A stretch of 64,000 bases of DNA from Chryseolinea lacunae. Lineage in GTDB: Bacteria; Bacteroidota; Bacteroidia; Cytophagales; Cyclobacteriaceae. Made by a program: the position numbers and the translations under genes. Positions 1 through 9,095 of the stretch are shown here, piece after piece. The stretch is from NCBI RefSeq assembly GCF_016735595.1, contig NZ_JAERRB010000002.1, positions 124,001-188,000 of the forward strand, read 5' to 3'. Position 1 is the stretch's first letter, and each line of letters starts with the position of its first letter. The notes beneath the pieces were generated by a model that saw nothing but the letters and a program-made list of their open reading frames with translations, did no database searches and was not told the DNA's origin.

Positions 1-2781
1 ATAGTCGCGCAGCCACAGCGCCACAATGCCACCGGCTAGTGCAAAGAACACACACACCAGGGTGAGCAGCGCATATTTTAGATTTTTGTAGAGCATAAAC
101 AACACCAGCAACACAATCACCACCGTGAGCGGAATGGCGATCATCAACTGTTTGCCTGCCCGTTGCAAATTTTCGAACTGGCCGCCATAGTCTATGGAGT
201 AGCCTTGCTGGAGGTTGATGGCCTTGCCGATTTTTTCGCGCGCTTCGGCCACAAAGCCGCCCTGGTCGCGACCCTGCACGTTGGTTTTCACAATGAGCAG
301 GCGCTTGGCATTAGCACGATACAGATTGGTTTCGCCGTCGAGCAGCCTCACCGTGGCAAGCTGGTTGATGGGGATCAGCTCGCCGCTGGCCGACGGCACC
401 TGAATGGATTTGATCACGTCGAGGCTGTTACGGTTCTCCGGCACATAGCGCACCACAATGTCGTAGCGACGGTCGCGGTCATAGATCGAGCCCACCGACT
501 TGCCGCCAATGGCGGCTTCCACAATGTTCTGAATGTCGGCCACGTTGATGCCATAGCGAGCCGCTTCCTTCCGGTTGATCTGGATGTTGAGTTGTGCCTG
601 TGGTCCTTCCTGTTCCATGCCCACGTCGGTGGCGCCGTCCATGTTCTTCACAATCTGGCGAATGGTGTCGGCCATGCCGCGCATCTTGTTGATGTCGTAG
701 CCTTGAATGTTGATGGCAAGATCGGCAGCCGAACCCGTCACGGTTTCCATCACGTTGTCGATGATGGGCTGACCAAACGAAATGAATGCCGACGGAAGCG
801 CCTGTCGCATTTCGCGGCGAAGGGTGCCGATGAGTTCCTGCTTGGTGGTGTCCTGTGCCCACAACTTATAGTCTTTCAACACCATCATCACTTCCGTGCG
901 GTTGGAAGGATAGGGGTCGGTGCCATCGTCGTTGCGTCCCGACTGTGTCACGATGCTGAGGATCTGCGGATGGTGTGCGGCCACGTCGCGAATGATGGGC
1001 GCGATGGTTTGGGTTTCTTTGATGGACGATCCCGCAGGCAAAAACACCCGCATCCAGATGGAGCCTTCATCGAGTGGCGGCAAAAATTCTGTGCCCAGCT
1101 TCACAATGAACGAACACGACAGCCCGATGATGATGAAGCCACCAATCACAACCTGTTTGTGATACTTCAGAATGCCGGGCAGTGCATTTTTATATTTGCG
1201 TTCCATCCAGCTGAGCAGATCAATCTTCTTGCGCCACGCGGGCACGTTTTCCTGAATGTCGCTGGTGAGGTATTTTCCATACACAAACGAGATGAACACG
1301 GGAATCACGGTGAGCGCGCAGATCATGGCACCCACCACGGCAAACGCCAAGGTGAGGGCCATGGGTGAAAACAACTTTCCTTCTACACGCTGCATGGTGA
1401 GGATGGGCATGTAGGCCAGGATGATGATGAGCACCGAGAAGAAAATTTCGCGGCCCACTTCCTGCGAAGCGTTCAAGGTCACTTTGATGATGCCGGTTTT
1501 GCGTTCACTTTCGGAGAGGTGTCTGAACTTGTGCGCCAGGTGCGCAGCCATCACACACGCGCCGTCCACAATGATGCCGAAGTCTATAGCACCGAGCGAA
1601 AGCAGGTTGGCCGGAATGCCGTTCAGCTTCATGAGGATGAAAGCAAACAACAAAGCAAACGGAATGGTGAACGCCACCACCAGTGCCGAGCGGATGTTGC
1701 CGAGAAAAATCATGAGCACAAGAATCACGATGATCACGCCTTCGAGCAAGGTGTGCGACACGGTGTCGAGCGTGTTGTCTACCAGCGACGTGCGGTCATA
1801 GATGGGTGTGAGTTTTACGCCCGCGGGAAATTCATTTTGCTGAAGATCGTCCATACGGGCCTTCAATGCCGACAATACCTCCGACGGGTTTTCGCCACGC
1901 CGCATAGACACAATGCCTTCGATGCCTGAGTTCACATTCTTGCCTTCATGATAAATGGCATAGCCCAGAATGCCCGACGGCGGGGGAGGCCCCACTTCCA
2001 CCGATGCCACATCTCGAATGAACACGGGAACGCCGTTGAGGCTTGTGATCACAATGTTGCCAATGTCTTCTTCCTTGCGAATGGCGCCGATGCCCCGCAC
2101 GGCAAAGCCCTGGCCACCGCGTTCCACAATGTTGCCCCCGGTGTTGAGGTTATTGTATTCAATAGCGTTGAGCACATCGGGCAACGTGAGTTGATACTTG
2201 CGCAGTTTCTCGGGCGAGGTGAACACGTGAAATTCTTTCACCGGTCCGCCAAACGTAACCACGTCGGCAATGCCGGGCACCTGCAACAGCGCGGGCACGA
2301 TCACCCAGTCTTGCAGGTCGCGAAGTTCGATGGGGGTAATGTCGGGTGTGGTCTCCAGCACGTAGCGATAGATTTCGCCCACGGCGGTGGTGAGGGGGCC
2401 CATCTCGGGCACCACACCATCGGGAAGGTCGGCGTTGGCAAGGCGTTCAATCACTTGCTGACGGGCGAAGTAGTCGTTGGTGCCATCCTGAAACGAGAGC
2501 TGCACCTGCGCCAGGCCAAACACGGTGCGCGATCGGCGGGCGATTACCTGCGGCACGTTGTTGAGCGCGCGTTCGATGGGAATGGTAACCTGCTGCTCCA
2601 CTTCTTCGGCGGCGCGGCCGGGATATTTGGCAATGACGACCACGTTGGTGTCGGCAATGTCGGGATAGGCTTCAATTTTGAGGAGCTTGAAACACACCAC
2701 ACCAATCACCATCACGGCAATGGAGGCGATGATGATGGCAGCACGGTTGGAGAGCGACAGTACGAGCAGTTTGCGGATCAT
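1..2781 (-). CDS. CzcA/CusA-family heavy-metal RND efflux pump (partial, C-terminus beyond window edge)
   Basis: Inner-membrane proton-driven pump of the HME-RND family, expected to export metal cations through the adaptor and outer-membrane factor encoded just upstream. Translating the minus strand from the ATG at 2781 gives an uninterrupted frame to base 1 (927 codons; the family is about 1030-1050 aa). It starts MIRKLLVLSLSNRAAII with TM1, then the periplasmic porter region, then TM2-TM6 around residues 330-480. The TM4 motif reads GAIDFGIIVDGACVMAAH: the two Asp of the CzcA pattern are present, but the Glu expected 7 residues after the second Asp (VEN in CzcA, IEN in CusA) is Ala. The start lies 3 bp after the stop of the DUF190 gene, so the two are co-transcribed. 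Metal specificity cannot be assigned; the altered TM4 argues against simply calling it CusA or CzcA. Confidence 0.93.
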   Translation of the reverse strand, partial: MIRKLLVLSLSNRAAIIIASIAVMVIGVVCFKLLKIEAYPDIADTNVVVIAKYPGRAAEEVEQQVTIPIERALNNVPQVIARRSRTVFGLAQVQLSFQDGTNDYFARQQVIERLANADLPDGVVPEMGPLTTAVGEIYRYVLETTPDITPIELRDLQDWVIVPALLQVPGIADVVTFGGPVKEFHVFTSPEKLRKYQLTLPDVLNAIEYNNLNTGGNIVERGGQGFAVRGIGAIRKEEDIGNIVITSLNGVPVFIRDVASVEVGPPPPSGILGYAIYHEGKNVNSGIEGIVSMRRGENPSEVLSALKARMDDLQQNEFPAGVKLTPIYDRTSLVDNTLDTVSHTLLEGVIIVILVLMIFLGNIRSALVVAFTIPFALLFAFILMKLNGIPANLLSLGAIDFGIIVDGACVMAAHLAHKFRHLSESERKTGIIKVTLNASQEVGREIFFSVLIIILAYMPILTMQRVEGKLFSPMALTLAFAVVGAMICALTVIPVFISFVYGKYLTSDIQENVPAWRKKIDLLSWMERKYKNALPGILKYHKQVVIGGFIIIGLSCSFIVKLGTEFLPPLDEGSIWMRVFLPAGSSIKETQTIAPIIRDVAAHHPQILSIVTQSGRNDDGTDPYPSNRTEVMMVLKDYKLWAQDTTKQELIGTLRREMRQALPSAFISFGQPIIDNVMETVTGSAADLAINIQGYDINKMRGMADTIRQIVKNMDGATDVGMEQEGPQAQLNIQINRKEAARYGINVADIQNIVEAAIGGKSVGSIYDRDRRYDIVVRYVPENRNSLDVIKSIQVPSASGELIPINQLATVRLLDGETNLYRANAKRLLIVKTNVQGRDQGGFVAEAREKIGKAINLQQGYSIDYGGQFENLQRAGKQLMIAIPLTVVIVLLVLFMLYKNLKYALLTLVCVFFALAGGIVALWLRDY

Positions 2782-2784
2782 GGC

Positions 2785-3084
2785 TTACAGCTTTTCGATG
2801 GGATGAACAGTGATGAATCCGCCTTTCATGTGTTTGCGCAGGAGGCCGACAACGTGGCGTACTTTTTCTTCTTCGTCAATAAACAGGATCATGGCCGGGG
2901 GCTCGTCAAACGAAAACAATTCGCTGGGGCGTTTGATGCGATGATTCTTGCCAAAACCCGAGTGACCCCGAAACGATGTCGCCCCCAGAATGTGATGTTC
3001 GGCCAGAAACTGCATGATATAATCTTCCAGCGATTGGTCGCCGATGGTCTCTTCCAGATCGATAAAAATTTGAGCCTGTAGCAT
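2785..3084 (-). CDS. DUF190 PII-like signalling protein
   Basis: A 99-aa protein of the DUF190 family, which has a PII/CutA-like ferredoxin fold. Family hallmarks are visible: an N-terminal beta strand (MLQAQIFID), the central RGHSGFGK motif (family form RGxxGFG), a PPAMILFID strand and the closing GGFITVHPI strand. It sits between adaptor and pump in the metal-efflux operon, 11 bp after the adaptor and 3 bp before the pump. PII-like proteins are commonly small-molecule or metal sensors that bind transporters, so a role tuning the pump is a reasonable inference, though nothing in the sequence proves the ligand. No Cys is present and only a few His (in EHH, RGH and KNH segments) could bind metal. 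Confidence 0.85.
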   Translation of the reverse strand: MLQAQIFIDLEETIGDQSLEDYIMQFLAEHHILGATSFRGHSGFGKNHRIKRPSELFSFDEPPAMILFIDEEEKVRHVVGLLRKHMKGGFITVHPIEKL

Positions 3085-3095
3085 GTGCGTTATGG

Positions 3096-4058
3096 TTAAT
3101 ATCCGAACGAAAGTCCTTTGAGTTGCATCGCGCCTTTGGTGACCACTTCAGCATTTTCTTCAAGACCGTTCAGCACCACCACCTTGTCGTCGAGTTGCTG
3201 GCCGGCAAGTATTTCTTTTCGTTCGAACGTGGTCTTGTCGGTTTTCACAAACACATAGTCTTTGCCCTGCACGTTCACGAGTGCGCTCATGGGCACCGAC
3301 ATGCTGTTGCCGCTCTTCAGGGCAAACGAGGCTGCGGCAAACATGCCCACCTGAAAACGGTTGTCGGGATTGGGTAGCACGATGCGCACCTTCACCATGC
3401 GTGTGATGTTGTCTACTTCCGCACCGAGGCCATCCACTTTGGTGTCGAATTTCTGGTCGTTGAAGGCCGTGAAGGTGACGGAGCACGGCGTGCCGATTTT
3501 GATTTCGGCAATCTGGCTTTCAGGCACTTCGCACACCAGCCAAACTTCTTTCTTGCGGGGTGTCTTCAGGTGCGCGGGGTCGAGCCCGGCCAGTTTCAGG
3601 CTGGCTTCCTGTTCGGTGATGGCGGCCTCTTCGTTGGCCAGTTGGGTTTCGGCATCCAGCACTTCCTTGCCGGTGGCGGCATTGTGTTCGGCCAGATCTT
3701 TCACACGGTTCAGGTTCACCTTGTAGGTGTTGATGTTGATGAGGTGTTGCAAAAATTGGGTGTAGGCCGAGTTGAGCCGCGAGTCGTCAAACAACACCGT
3801 GTTTCTTCTTCCACCTTCGCTCGACTCCACGATAGACACGGCCACCGACGCCGGCGCGCTGTAGTGACCGGTGAAGCTTTCTTTTTTCACCTGTTGCGTG
3901 GCAAAGAACGACAGCGTCTTTGGGTCGTCGGGAAAAACAATTTTTGCACCCTGGTCCGACACCGTCGCCTGGGGAACAGCGGGATGTGCTTCTTTGCCTT
4001 TGGGTTTCTCGCACGACAGCAGGCCGAGACAGGCGAGCATTACAATAAAACGTTTCAT
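3096..4058 (-). CDS. RND efflux periplasmic adaptor lipoprotein (CusB/CzcB-type)
   Basis: Membrane fusion protein bridging the RND pump and the outer-membrane channel. The 320-aa product begins with a lipoprotein signal (lipobox LLSC, Cys16), so it is probably anchored by lipid. A short lipoyl/alpha-hairpin region (about residues 95-160, with helical ETQLANEEAAITEQEASL) is followed by beta-barrel and membrane-proximal domains (VWLVCEVPESQIAEI, then RFQVGMFAAASF, typical of HlyD/CusB proteins). It lacks the extra N-terminal metal-binding Met motifs of CusB. It lies 79 bp downstream of the outer-membrane factor gene in the same operon and 11 bp before the DUF190 gene. Confidence 0.9.
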   Translation of the reverse strand: MKRFIVMLACLGLLSCEKPKGKEAHPAVPQATVSDQGAKIVFPDDPKTLSFFATQQVKKESFTGHYSAPASVAVSIVESSEGGRRNTVLFDDSRLNSAYTQFLQHLININTYKVNLNRVKDLAEHNAATGKEVLDAETQLANEEAAITEQEASLKLAGLDPAHLKTPRKKEVWLVCEVPESQIAEIKIGTPCSVTFTAFNDQKFDTKVDGLGAEVDNITRMVKVRIVLPNPDNRFQVGMFAAASFALKSGNSMSVPMSALVNVQGKDYVFVKTDKTTFERKEILAGQQLDDKVVVLNGLEENAEVVTKGAMQLKGLSFGY

Positions 4059-4137
4059 GTATGTAGATCTTTAAATCGTCTATGATAAAATTCCGCTGGC
4101 GTTCATGCCGGTGCGGTGAAGCGTCGCGGTGGTGAAG

Positions 4138-5385
4138 TTATTCTGCCAGTTGATTGATCAGCCCCGTGACGTAAAGCAACTGAATGTAGCTTCGCCGGAA
4201 ATCTTCCATGGTGTTGTAGTAGCGTTGCTGGGTGTCGAGCCACGATCGTTGTGCCTCCAGCAAATCGATGATGGAGGTCGATCCCTTCAGGTACGAATAG
4301 CGCACGCTATTGAGGATGGCGGCGGCCTGTGCTAGGTTGCTCTCGTAGGTGGCCACGTTTTGCCGCTGCGTCAGATAGGTTCGGTAGGCGGTGGTCACTT
4401 CGGTTTCGGCCTGGCGTTGGGTGGCCAGTAAGTTTTGTTGTGCCTGCTGGCGTTGTGTTTCGGCTTTGGCGCGTTGTCCCTGGTTGCGGTCGAGCAGGGG
4501 AATGGTGATGGTGGCATAGGCACCCACATACGGAATGTTGTTTTGCGGGTTGAAGATGGCACCCACTTCCGGGCGTGGGTAGGCCAATGAGCGCTGGAGT
4601 TTGATATAGGTTTCGCTGGCGTCGATGGCATTTTTGGCCGAGAGCACATCGGTGCGCTTCGACATTCCCAATTTCAGGAGACTGTCGCCCGCCGTGTTGA
4701 TGTTGGCAAACACGGCGTCGTCAACCTGAATGCTGACACTGTCGGATGCGCCCACCAGGTAGCGGAGGTTCTGAAGCTCGTTGCTGTAGTGTTGCTGCGA
4801 CGTGATGATGTCGCGCTGATATTGTTGTGCCAGCAACTGGGTGCGGGCGAGGTCTGTGCCCGTGATTACTTTGTCTTTCAGTCTAAACTCGTTGATCTTG
4901 ACAAGGCTGTCGATATATACTTTTCCCTTCAGCAGGATGTCGAGGTTCACGCGGGCCGACCACACGTCGAGCCACTTGCTGGCCACCGCATAATACAACC
5001 CGCGCGAGGTTTCATTGAAATCCAGTTTTGATTGCGTGAGCTGTTTGTTGGCAAATTCTATTTTGTTGGTCCGCAACCCACCGATCTGCAGGGGCTTTGT
5101 TACCTGGAACCAGTGCTGTCCGTTGGCCGTGTTCAACACGCCGGCTTCGTTGCGATAATTCCGGTTGGTCATGTAGAGTAACTGCGTGTTGAAGATCGGA
5201 TTGGGGCGAAGCTGCGACTGGGTCACATCGCCTTCGGCCAGCGGTATGTTGAAGGCCGATACCTGGAGATCCGGATTTTGCTTCCGGGCCAGTTGCAACG
5301 ACGCCTGAAGCGAAAGACTGTTTTGGGCCTGCAAGGAGACAGCCGTAAAGACAACGGTGAGCAGGAGGATGAACCGATTTACCAT
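4138..5385 (-). CDS. TolC/CzcC-family outer-membrane factor
   Basis: Outer-membrane channel subunit of the metal efflux system and first gene of the operon. The 415-aa product has a Sec signal peptide (MVNRFILLLTVVFTAVSLQA, cleavage before QNS). It shows the two OEP repeats of the family: long alpha-helical segments rich in Gln, Ala and Leu (for example QNLLATQRQAETEVTTAYRT) separated by short beta segments, with the typical late motif YLKGSTSIIDLLEAQRSWLD. Length matches CzcC/CusC proteins. A -7-like TACCTTTC lies about 32-39 bp upstream of the start on the minus strand, without a clear -33 partner. Confidence 0.92.
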   Translation of the reverse strand: MVNRFILLLTVVFTAVSLQAQNSLSLQASLQLARKQNPDLQVSAFNIPLAEGDVTQSQLRPNPIFNTQLLYMTNRNYRNEAGVLNTANGQHWFQVTKPLQIGGLRTNKIEFANKQLTQSKLDFNETSRGLYYAVASKWLDVWSARVNLDILLKGKVYIDSLVKINEFRLKDKVITGTDLARTQLLAQQYQRDIITSQQHYSNELQNLRYLVGASDSVSIQVDDAVFANINTAGDSLLKLGMSKRTDVLSAKNAIDASETYIKLQRSLAYPRPEVGAIFNPQNNIPYVGAYATITIPLLDRNQGQRAKAETQRQQAQQNLLATQRQAETEVTTAYRTYLTQRQNVATYESNLAQAAAILNSVRYSYLKGSTSIIDLLEAQRSWLDTQQRYYNTMEDFRRSYIQLLYVTGLINQLAE

Positions 5386-5551
5386 AGCTAAACTAAATAG
5401 AGGTTGCTTCGGCGGGGAAAGGTAGAAAAAGTCTGCAAGGTTTCTTTCACCTGTAGTGTTAAATCTTTTTAATACACCCGCCTGCCGAAGGTGTGACTTA
5501 AAAAATCCTTAACGATTTTGATGTCGTGCCCGGGAGTGTTTGTGAGCGATA

Positions 5552-7969
5552 TTACCGTATCATGATTTTATGTATAGTCGATGTGCCGGCATCGGATACG
5601 TAGAGATCATCGTTTGCGTCGAGCGTCAAACCAATCGGGTTGTAGAACACATCGGTCACGATGGTCCGGGTTCCATTCGGAGAAATGGCATAGACCTTTG
5701 AATCATCACTGATCACATAAACATAGCCCGAGCGACTAACCGCGAGCGACAGCGGACCAGGCACCGACGCCAGTGCGGTGGCAATGCCGGCCGGTGTGAT
5801 CTTAACAATCCTGTTTTGCGCATTGTCGCCTACGTAGAGATTGCCGGCGGCATCGGAGGCGATGCCATAGGGCGATTGCAACACAACACCCGACCCATTG
5901 CTACCCATGAAAGTTGTTACTTCTCCCGACGGGGTGACTTTCCGGATCAGGCCATTTAAGAAATCGGTTACATATATATTTCCATCTGCCGAATAGGTTA
6001 GTGTTGCAGGTGCGTTAAACTGGGCATGGCTGCCCGAGCCGTCATTTTTTCCGACACTTCCTCCGGCCAGCGTAGAAACGGTTTCGTTTTCAATGACACG
6101 AATGGCGTTGTTATGTGCGTCTGTGACGTAGCGTTCACCACGTGTTCCGAACACCATGGTGATGGGACTGAAGAAGGTTGCCGAAGCCAGCGGGCCATTC
6201 GCAAAACCGGCATTTCCCGTGCCGGCAAACCGCCGCATCGTGCCCGCGGGGTCGACCACGTTTACCACATGCGTCGCTTCGTCCACTACATACAGATTGC
6301 CCTCACCATCGAACGCCAGGCCCGACGGATTGGATAACCTGGTATTGACATCAGATGTCCAGACCGTTGTGACTGTAACAGACGACACGATGAACACGGG
6401 GCCATAGAGAATGCGCCGGCCATATTCAAGCGAGATGTTGCCGGTGGTGGCACCCGGTGGCACGATGGCGACAATCCGGGTTTCACTGATGCTCTTGATC
6501 TCGGCCGGCACGCCGTTAAATTTCAGAATGGCCATCGAAAGATCGGTGTTGAAATCGGTGCCCGTAATGACCACTTCCTGCCCAACGATTCCACGCGTCG
6601 GCGAAATGGACGTCATGGCCGACTGGATCACCGTGAACACCGGCCCACTCAACACCCGCCCGCCGCTCTCGACGGTGACGGGGCCGGTTGTGGCGGATAT
6701 CGGTACCGTTGCAATGATCTGCGTTGGTGTGATGTTTTTGATCGTGGCCGCCTGGCCATTAAATTTAACAACCGACATCAGCGGGTCGAACGATTGGCCG
6801 GAGATGGTAACATCGATCTCCGGAAAACCGCGCTCCGGATTGATGGACGTGATGGCCGACGCCAGCACCGTGAACACTGGCCCATTCACCACCACATTGC
6901 CGATGCGCAAAGTCACGGCGCCCGTGCTGGCATTCAAAGGAACAATCACCTGCAACACCGTGGTCGATGCTGTGATGACGGTGGCCAGCACCCCGTTGAA
7001 GAAAACGCTGTTGTCGCCTGTCGCCGGGCTGAAGCCCGAACCATAGAGGTACAGCAAAGAACCCGGCGAACCGCTGGTGGCACTCAGGCTGGTGATGACG
7101 GGAATGTTGAAAACGGGTCCGGTTATTTTCTGACTGCCCACCTCGATGGTGATGGACCCCGACGTGGCCGAAGCCGGCACAATGACAATGAGCCCGGTTG
7201 CCGAAGCGGCTTTCACCACGGCCAGCGTGCCGTTGAACTTCACGATATTTTCGGAAGCTATGGCACTGAATTCGGTGCCGGTAATGACAACGTCCTGGCC
7301 CGGCACGCCGGTGAGCGGCGTCACGTCGGTGATGGTGAGACCCGTGGGATCGATGAAATCAAACGGAGGACCTGACACCAGTTGTGCGCCTACCTTTACG
7401 CTGATGGGACCGTCGCCGGCTTGGAAGGGAACCTCTGCGATGAGCGTGTCTTTCTTCACGCTTTTCACGACGGCATTTTTATTATTGAAGAACACCAGAT
7501 TTTCGGATGACTTGTCGCTGAAGCCCTTGCCCACCAGCGTAACCATAGTGCCCGTTGCGCCCTGCAACGGTTTTGCCGATGCGATGGCAAGACGATCGCG
7601 ATAGTGAAACACGGGACCAGTAGTGGTTGTGCCATGCACGGACACGGTCACGTTTCCTTCACCGGCGCCGTCTGGCACAACGGCTACAATAAGCGTTTCG
7701 CTAACGCTTTTCACGGTGGCGTTTTTTCCATTGAACATCACGGCGATGTTAGTGATGTTGGAGCCAAAGCCGCTGCCGCCGATCTTCACTTCGGTTCCGC
7801 CAAGCCCGGTGTTCGGATCGAGTGTGGTAATGGTGGGGGAAAGGGCAGGTGGCGTCTCGTCGCGGTTGCCGCCGCAGGCATGAAGCAGGATCGCGCCAAG
7901 CACAAGTGCGCCGAAAACGACACGTCTGTGGTGGAAGCGCGCCAGGGGGTTCAGGATTTTTGCTTTCAT
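5552..7969 (-). CDS. Large lipoprotein with six IPT/TIG domains and an NHL-repeat propeller
   Basis: An 805-aa surface or periplasmic lipoprotein. The signal ends at a lipobox (LLHACGG, Cys32). About residues 40-545 contain six tandem IPT/TIG immunoglobulin-like domains, each opening with a form of ITSISPxxGxxGxxVxIxGxxF and ending near GPVF. Residues about 550-805 form an NHL/SMP-30-like beta-propeller of roughly six blades, each with a GNLYVxD-type strand (NPSGLAFDGEGNLYVVD, DGNIYVTDFLNGLIRKV, AGNLYVGDNAQNRIVKI). Such proteins are common in Bacteroidota and are thought to bind glycans or proteins at the cell surface; the ligand is unknown. It is monocistronic between the efflux operon and a region of gene decay. 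Confidence 0.88.
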   Translation of the reverse strand: MKAKILNPLARFHHRRVVFGALVLGAILLHACGGNRDETPPALSPTITTLDPNTGLGGTEVKIGGSGFGSNITNIAVMFNGKNATVKSVSETLIVAVVPDGAGEGNVTVSVHGTTTTGPVFHYRDRLAIASAKPLQGATGTMVTLVGKGFSDKSSENLVFFNNKNAVVKSVKKDTLIAEVPFQAGDGPISVKVGAQLVSGPPFDFIDPTGLTITDVTPLTGVPGQDVVITGTEFSAIASENIVKFNGTLAVVKAASATGLIVIVPASATSGSITIEVGSQKITGPVFNIPVITSLSATSGSPGSLLYLYGSGFSPATGDNSVFFNGVLATVITASTTVLQVIVPLNASTGAVTLRIGNVVVNGPVFTVLASAITSINPERGFPEIDVTISGQSFDPLMSVVKFNGQAATIKNITPTQIIATVPISATTGPVTVESGGRVLSGPVFTVIQSAMTSISPTRGIVGQEVVITGTDFNTDLSMAILKFNGVPAEIKSISETRIVAIVPPGATTGNISLEYGRRILYGPVFIVSSVTVTTVWTSDVNTRLSNPSGLAFDGEGNLYVVDEATHVVNVVDPAGTMRRFAGTGNAGFANGPLASATFFSPITMVFGTRGERYVTDAHNNAIRVIENETVSTLAGGSVGKNDGSGSHAQFNAPATLTYSADGNIYVTDFLNGLIRKVTPSGEVTTFMGSNGSGVVLQSPYGIASDAAGNLYVGDNAQNRIVKITPAGIATALASVPGPLSLAVSRSGYVYVISDDSKVYAISPNGTRTIVTDVFYNPIGLTLDANDDLYVSDAGTSTIHKIMIR

Positions 7970-8054
7970 AATGAACGATCAGCCGATCGGGGTTACGATT
8001 TTTTTCGCCGGTGAGAAAATGCATCGCGTCGGCGACTACAAATGTGCGGGCTGT

Positions 8055-8075
8055 CACTGCAAAAGAATTGCAGTG
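8055..8075. repeat. Small inverted repeat
   Basis: CACTGCAA (8055-8062) and TTGCAGTG (8068-8075) form a perfect 8-bp stem with a 5-nt loop, in the gene-free stretch between the IPT/NHL lipoprotein start (7969) and the sulfatase remnant. No T-run follows, so it is not an obvious terminator; it may be an operator or chance. The rest of 7970-8200 shows no convincing coding sequence on either strand. Confidence 0.3.
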
Positions 8076-8201
8076 GCTTCATTTTGGCTGCGACGCCAAA
8101 CCCAACGACGGGTATATGCCATGCAGCGCAGTTTGATGACGACCAACGACCGATAGCGTCGCTCAACCTTTTGTGAACCACGTTTCAAAAAACAGGCGTG
8201 C

Positions 8202-8382
8202 GCAGAAGAGAACCTGATACGCTATCACGGCTTGGGGCACCAACGAATTTTATGATTTGCAGGAAGATCTCTGTGAAATGACAAACCTGATCGTAAGCAC
8301 TGAACACCAGGAGCGAATCAAACAACTCAAGGCCGACATCTACGATTGGCTGGACACACTGGCGGCATGCAAATTCCCCTGA
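8202..8382 (+). pseudogene. C-terminal remnant of a sulfatase, frameshifted
   Basis: A degraded 3' end of an arylsulfatase-type gene. One frame (8205-8231) reads ENLIRYHG, matching the sulfatase C-terminal pattern (K-L-I-R-Y-H-G). The adjacent frame from 8233 then reads WGTNEFYDLQEDLCEMTNL and runs to a stop at 8380-8382 (ending AACKFP). This matches the family pattern W-x-x-N-E-L-Y-D-L-x-x-D-P-x-E-x-x-N-L followed by a helical tail ending near DWL. The frame change falls in the CTTGGGG run at 8231-8237. Nothing recognisable as sulfatase lies upstream of about 8200, so the catalytic domain is gone. Assignment is by motif recognition only. Confidence 0.6.
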
Positions 8383-8516
8383 AGCGCACCATAAAAAAAC
8401 GGTTCGGCGATCTCCGTAATTCCGAAGTTTATTACCTTTAAGCCCCTTTGCGGAATACAAATGTTTGAGGTGAAGGGCTTGGACCAAATGAACGATCAAA
8501 AACATCCCGAACCTAT

Positions 8517-9095
8517 ATGCTGATTAACAGACGAGTTGCCCTCAAACAACTGGGCCTCATCACCGGCGGCGTGTTGCTGTTGCCCGCGTGTGCGCGGCCA
8601 CCGAAACAACCCACCATCGCCTTGAAGAACCTGGTGATCAATGGCGACCAGGAAGCCTTGCTGGCCGAAGTATCGGAAGCGATCATTCCCGCCACCGACA
8701 TCCCCGGCGCCAAGGCGCTTGAAGTTCCCAACTTTGTTCTCCGCATGGTAGACGACTGTTACGACGCCGATGCACAAAAAAGTTTTGTGACAGGCCTCGC
8801 CCAGTTCGACGAAGAAGCCCGCAAAAAAATAGGCAAGTCGTTTGTCGACGCCACACCCGAAGAACGCGAAGGTTTTTTGAAAGGCATTGAAGAAAGTACG
8901 AAGAACGCTGGCGAAAACGCATCACAAACCGACCTGACAAAGTTCTACGCCATCGCGAAGGAACGCACAGTGCAGGGTTTTCTCGAATCCAAATACATCA
9001 TGACCGAGGTGCTGGTGCACACCATGATTCCCGGCCGGTTCAACGGCTGTGTGGAAATTAAAGACAAGAATGATATACAAACTGTAATCGGATGA
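8517..9095 (+). CDS. Gluconate 2-dehydrogenase subunit 3 family protein
   Basis: Small partner subunit of a membrane-associated GMC-type dehydrogenase, expected to fold with and help export the flavoprotein encoded next. The 192-aa protein starts MLINRRVALKQLGLITGG, a twin-arginine-like signal (RR followed by a hydrophobic stretch), and carries a lipobox (LLPAC, Cys25). The body (AEVSEAIIPATDIPGAKALEVPNFVLRMVDDCY) is the recognisable family core, with the conserved PATDxPGA motif. Its stop overlaps the start of the GMC gene by 4 bp (ATGA), so translation is coupled. A possible -7 element TACCTTTA lies at 8433-8440. Confidence 0.88.
   Translation: MLINRRVALKQLGLITGGVLLLPACARPPKQPTIALKNLVINGDQEALLAEVSEAIIPATDIPGAKALEVPNFVLRMVDDCYDADAQKSFVTGLAQFDEEARKKIGKSFVDATPEEREGFLKGIEESTKNAGENASQTDLTKFYAIAKERTVQGFLESKYIMTEVLVHTMIPGRFNGCVEIKDKNDIQTVIG

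Noticed and set aside
163-1368. Long plus-strand open frame of 401 codons, His-rich
   Set aside because: It is the antisense shadow of the RND pump, which has clear family motifs and codon use on the minus strand.
7970-8200. Possible short genes upstream of the sulfatase remnant
   Set aside because: Short frames on both strands lack protein-like composition, conserved motifs or start signals.
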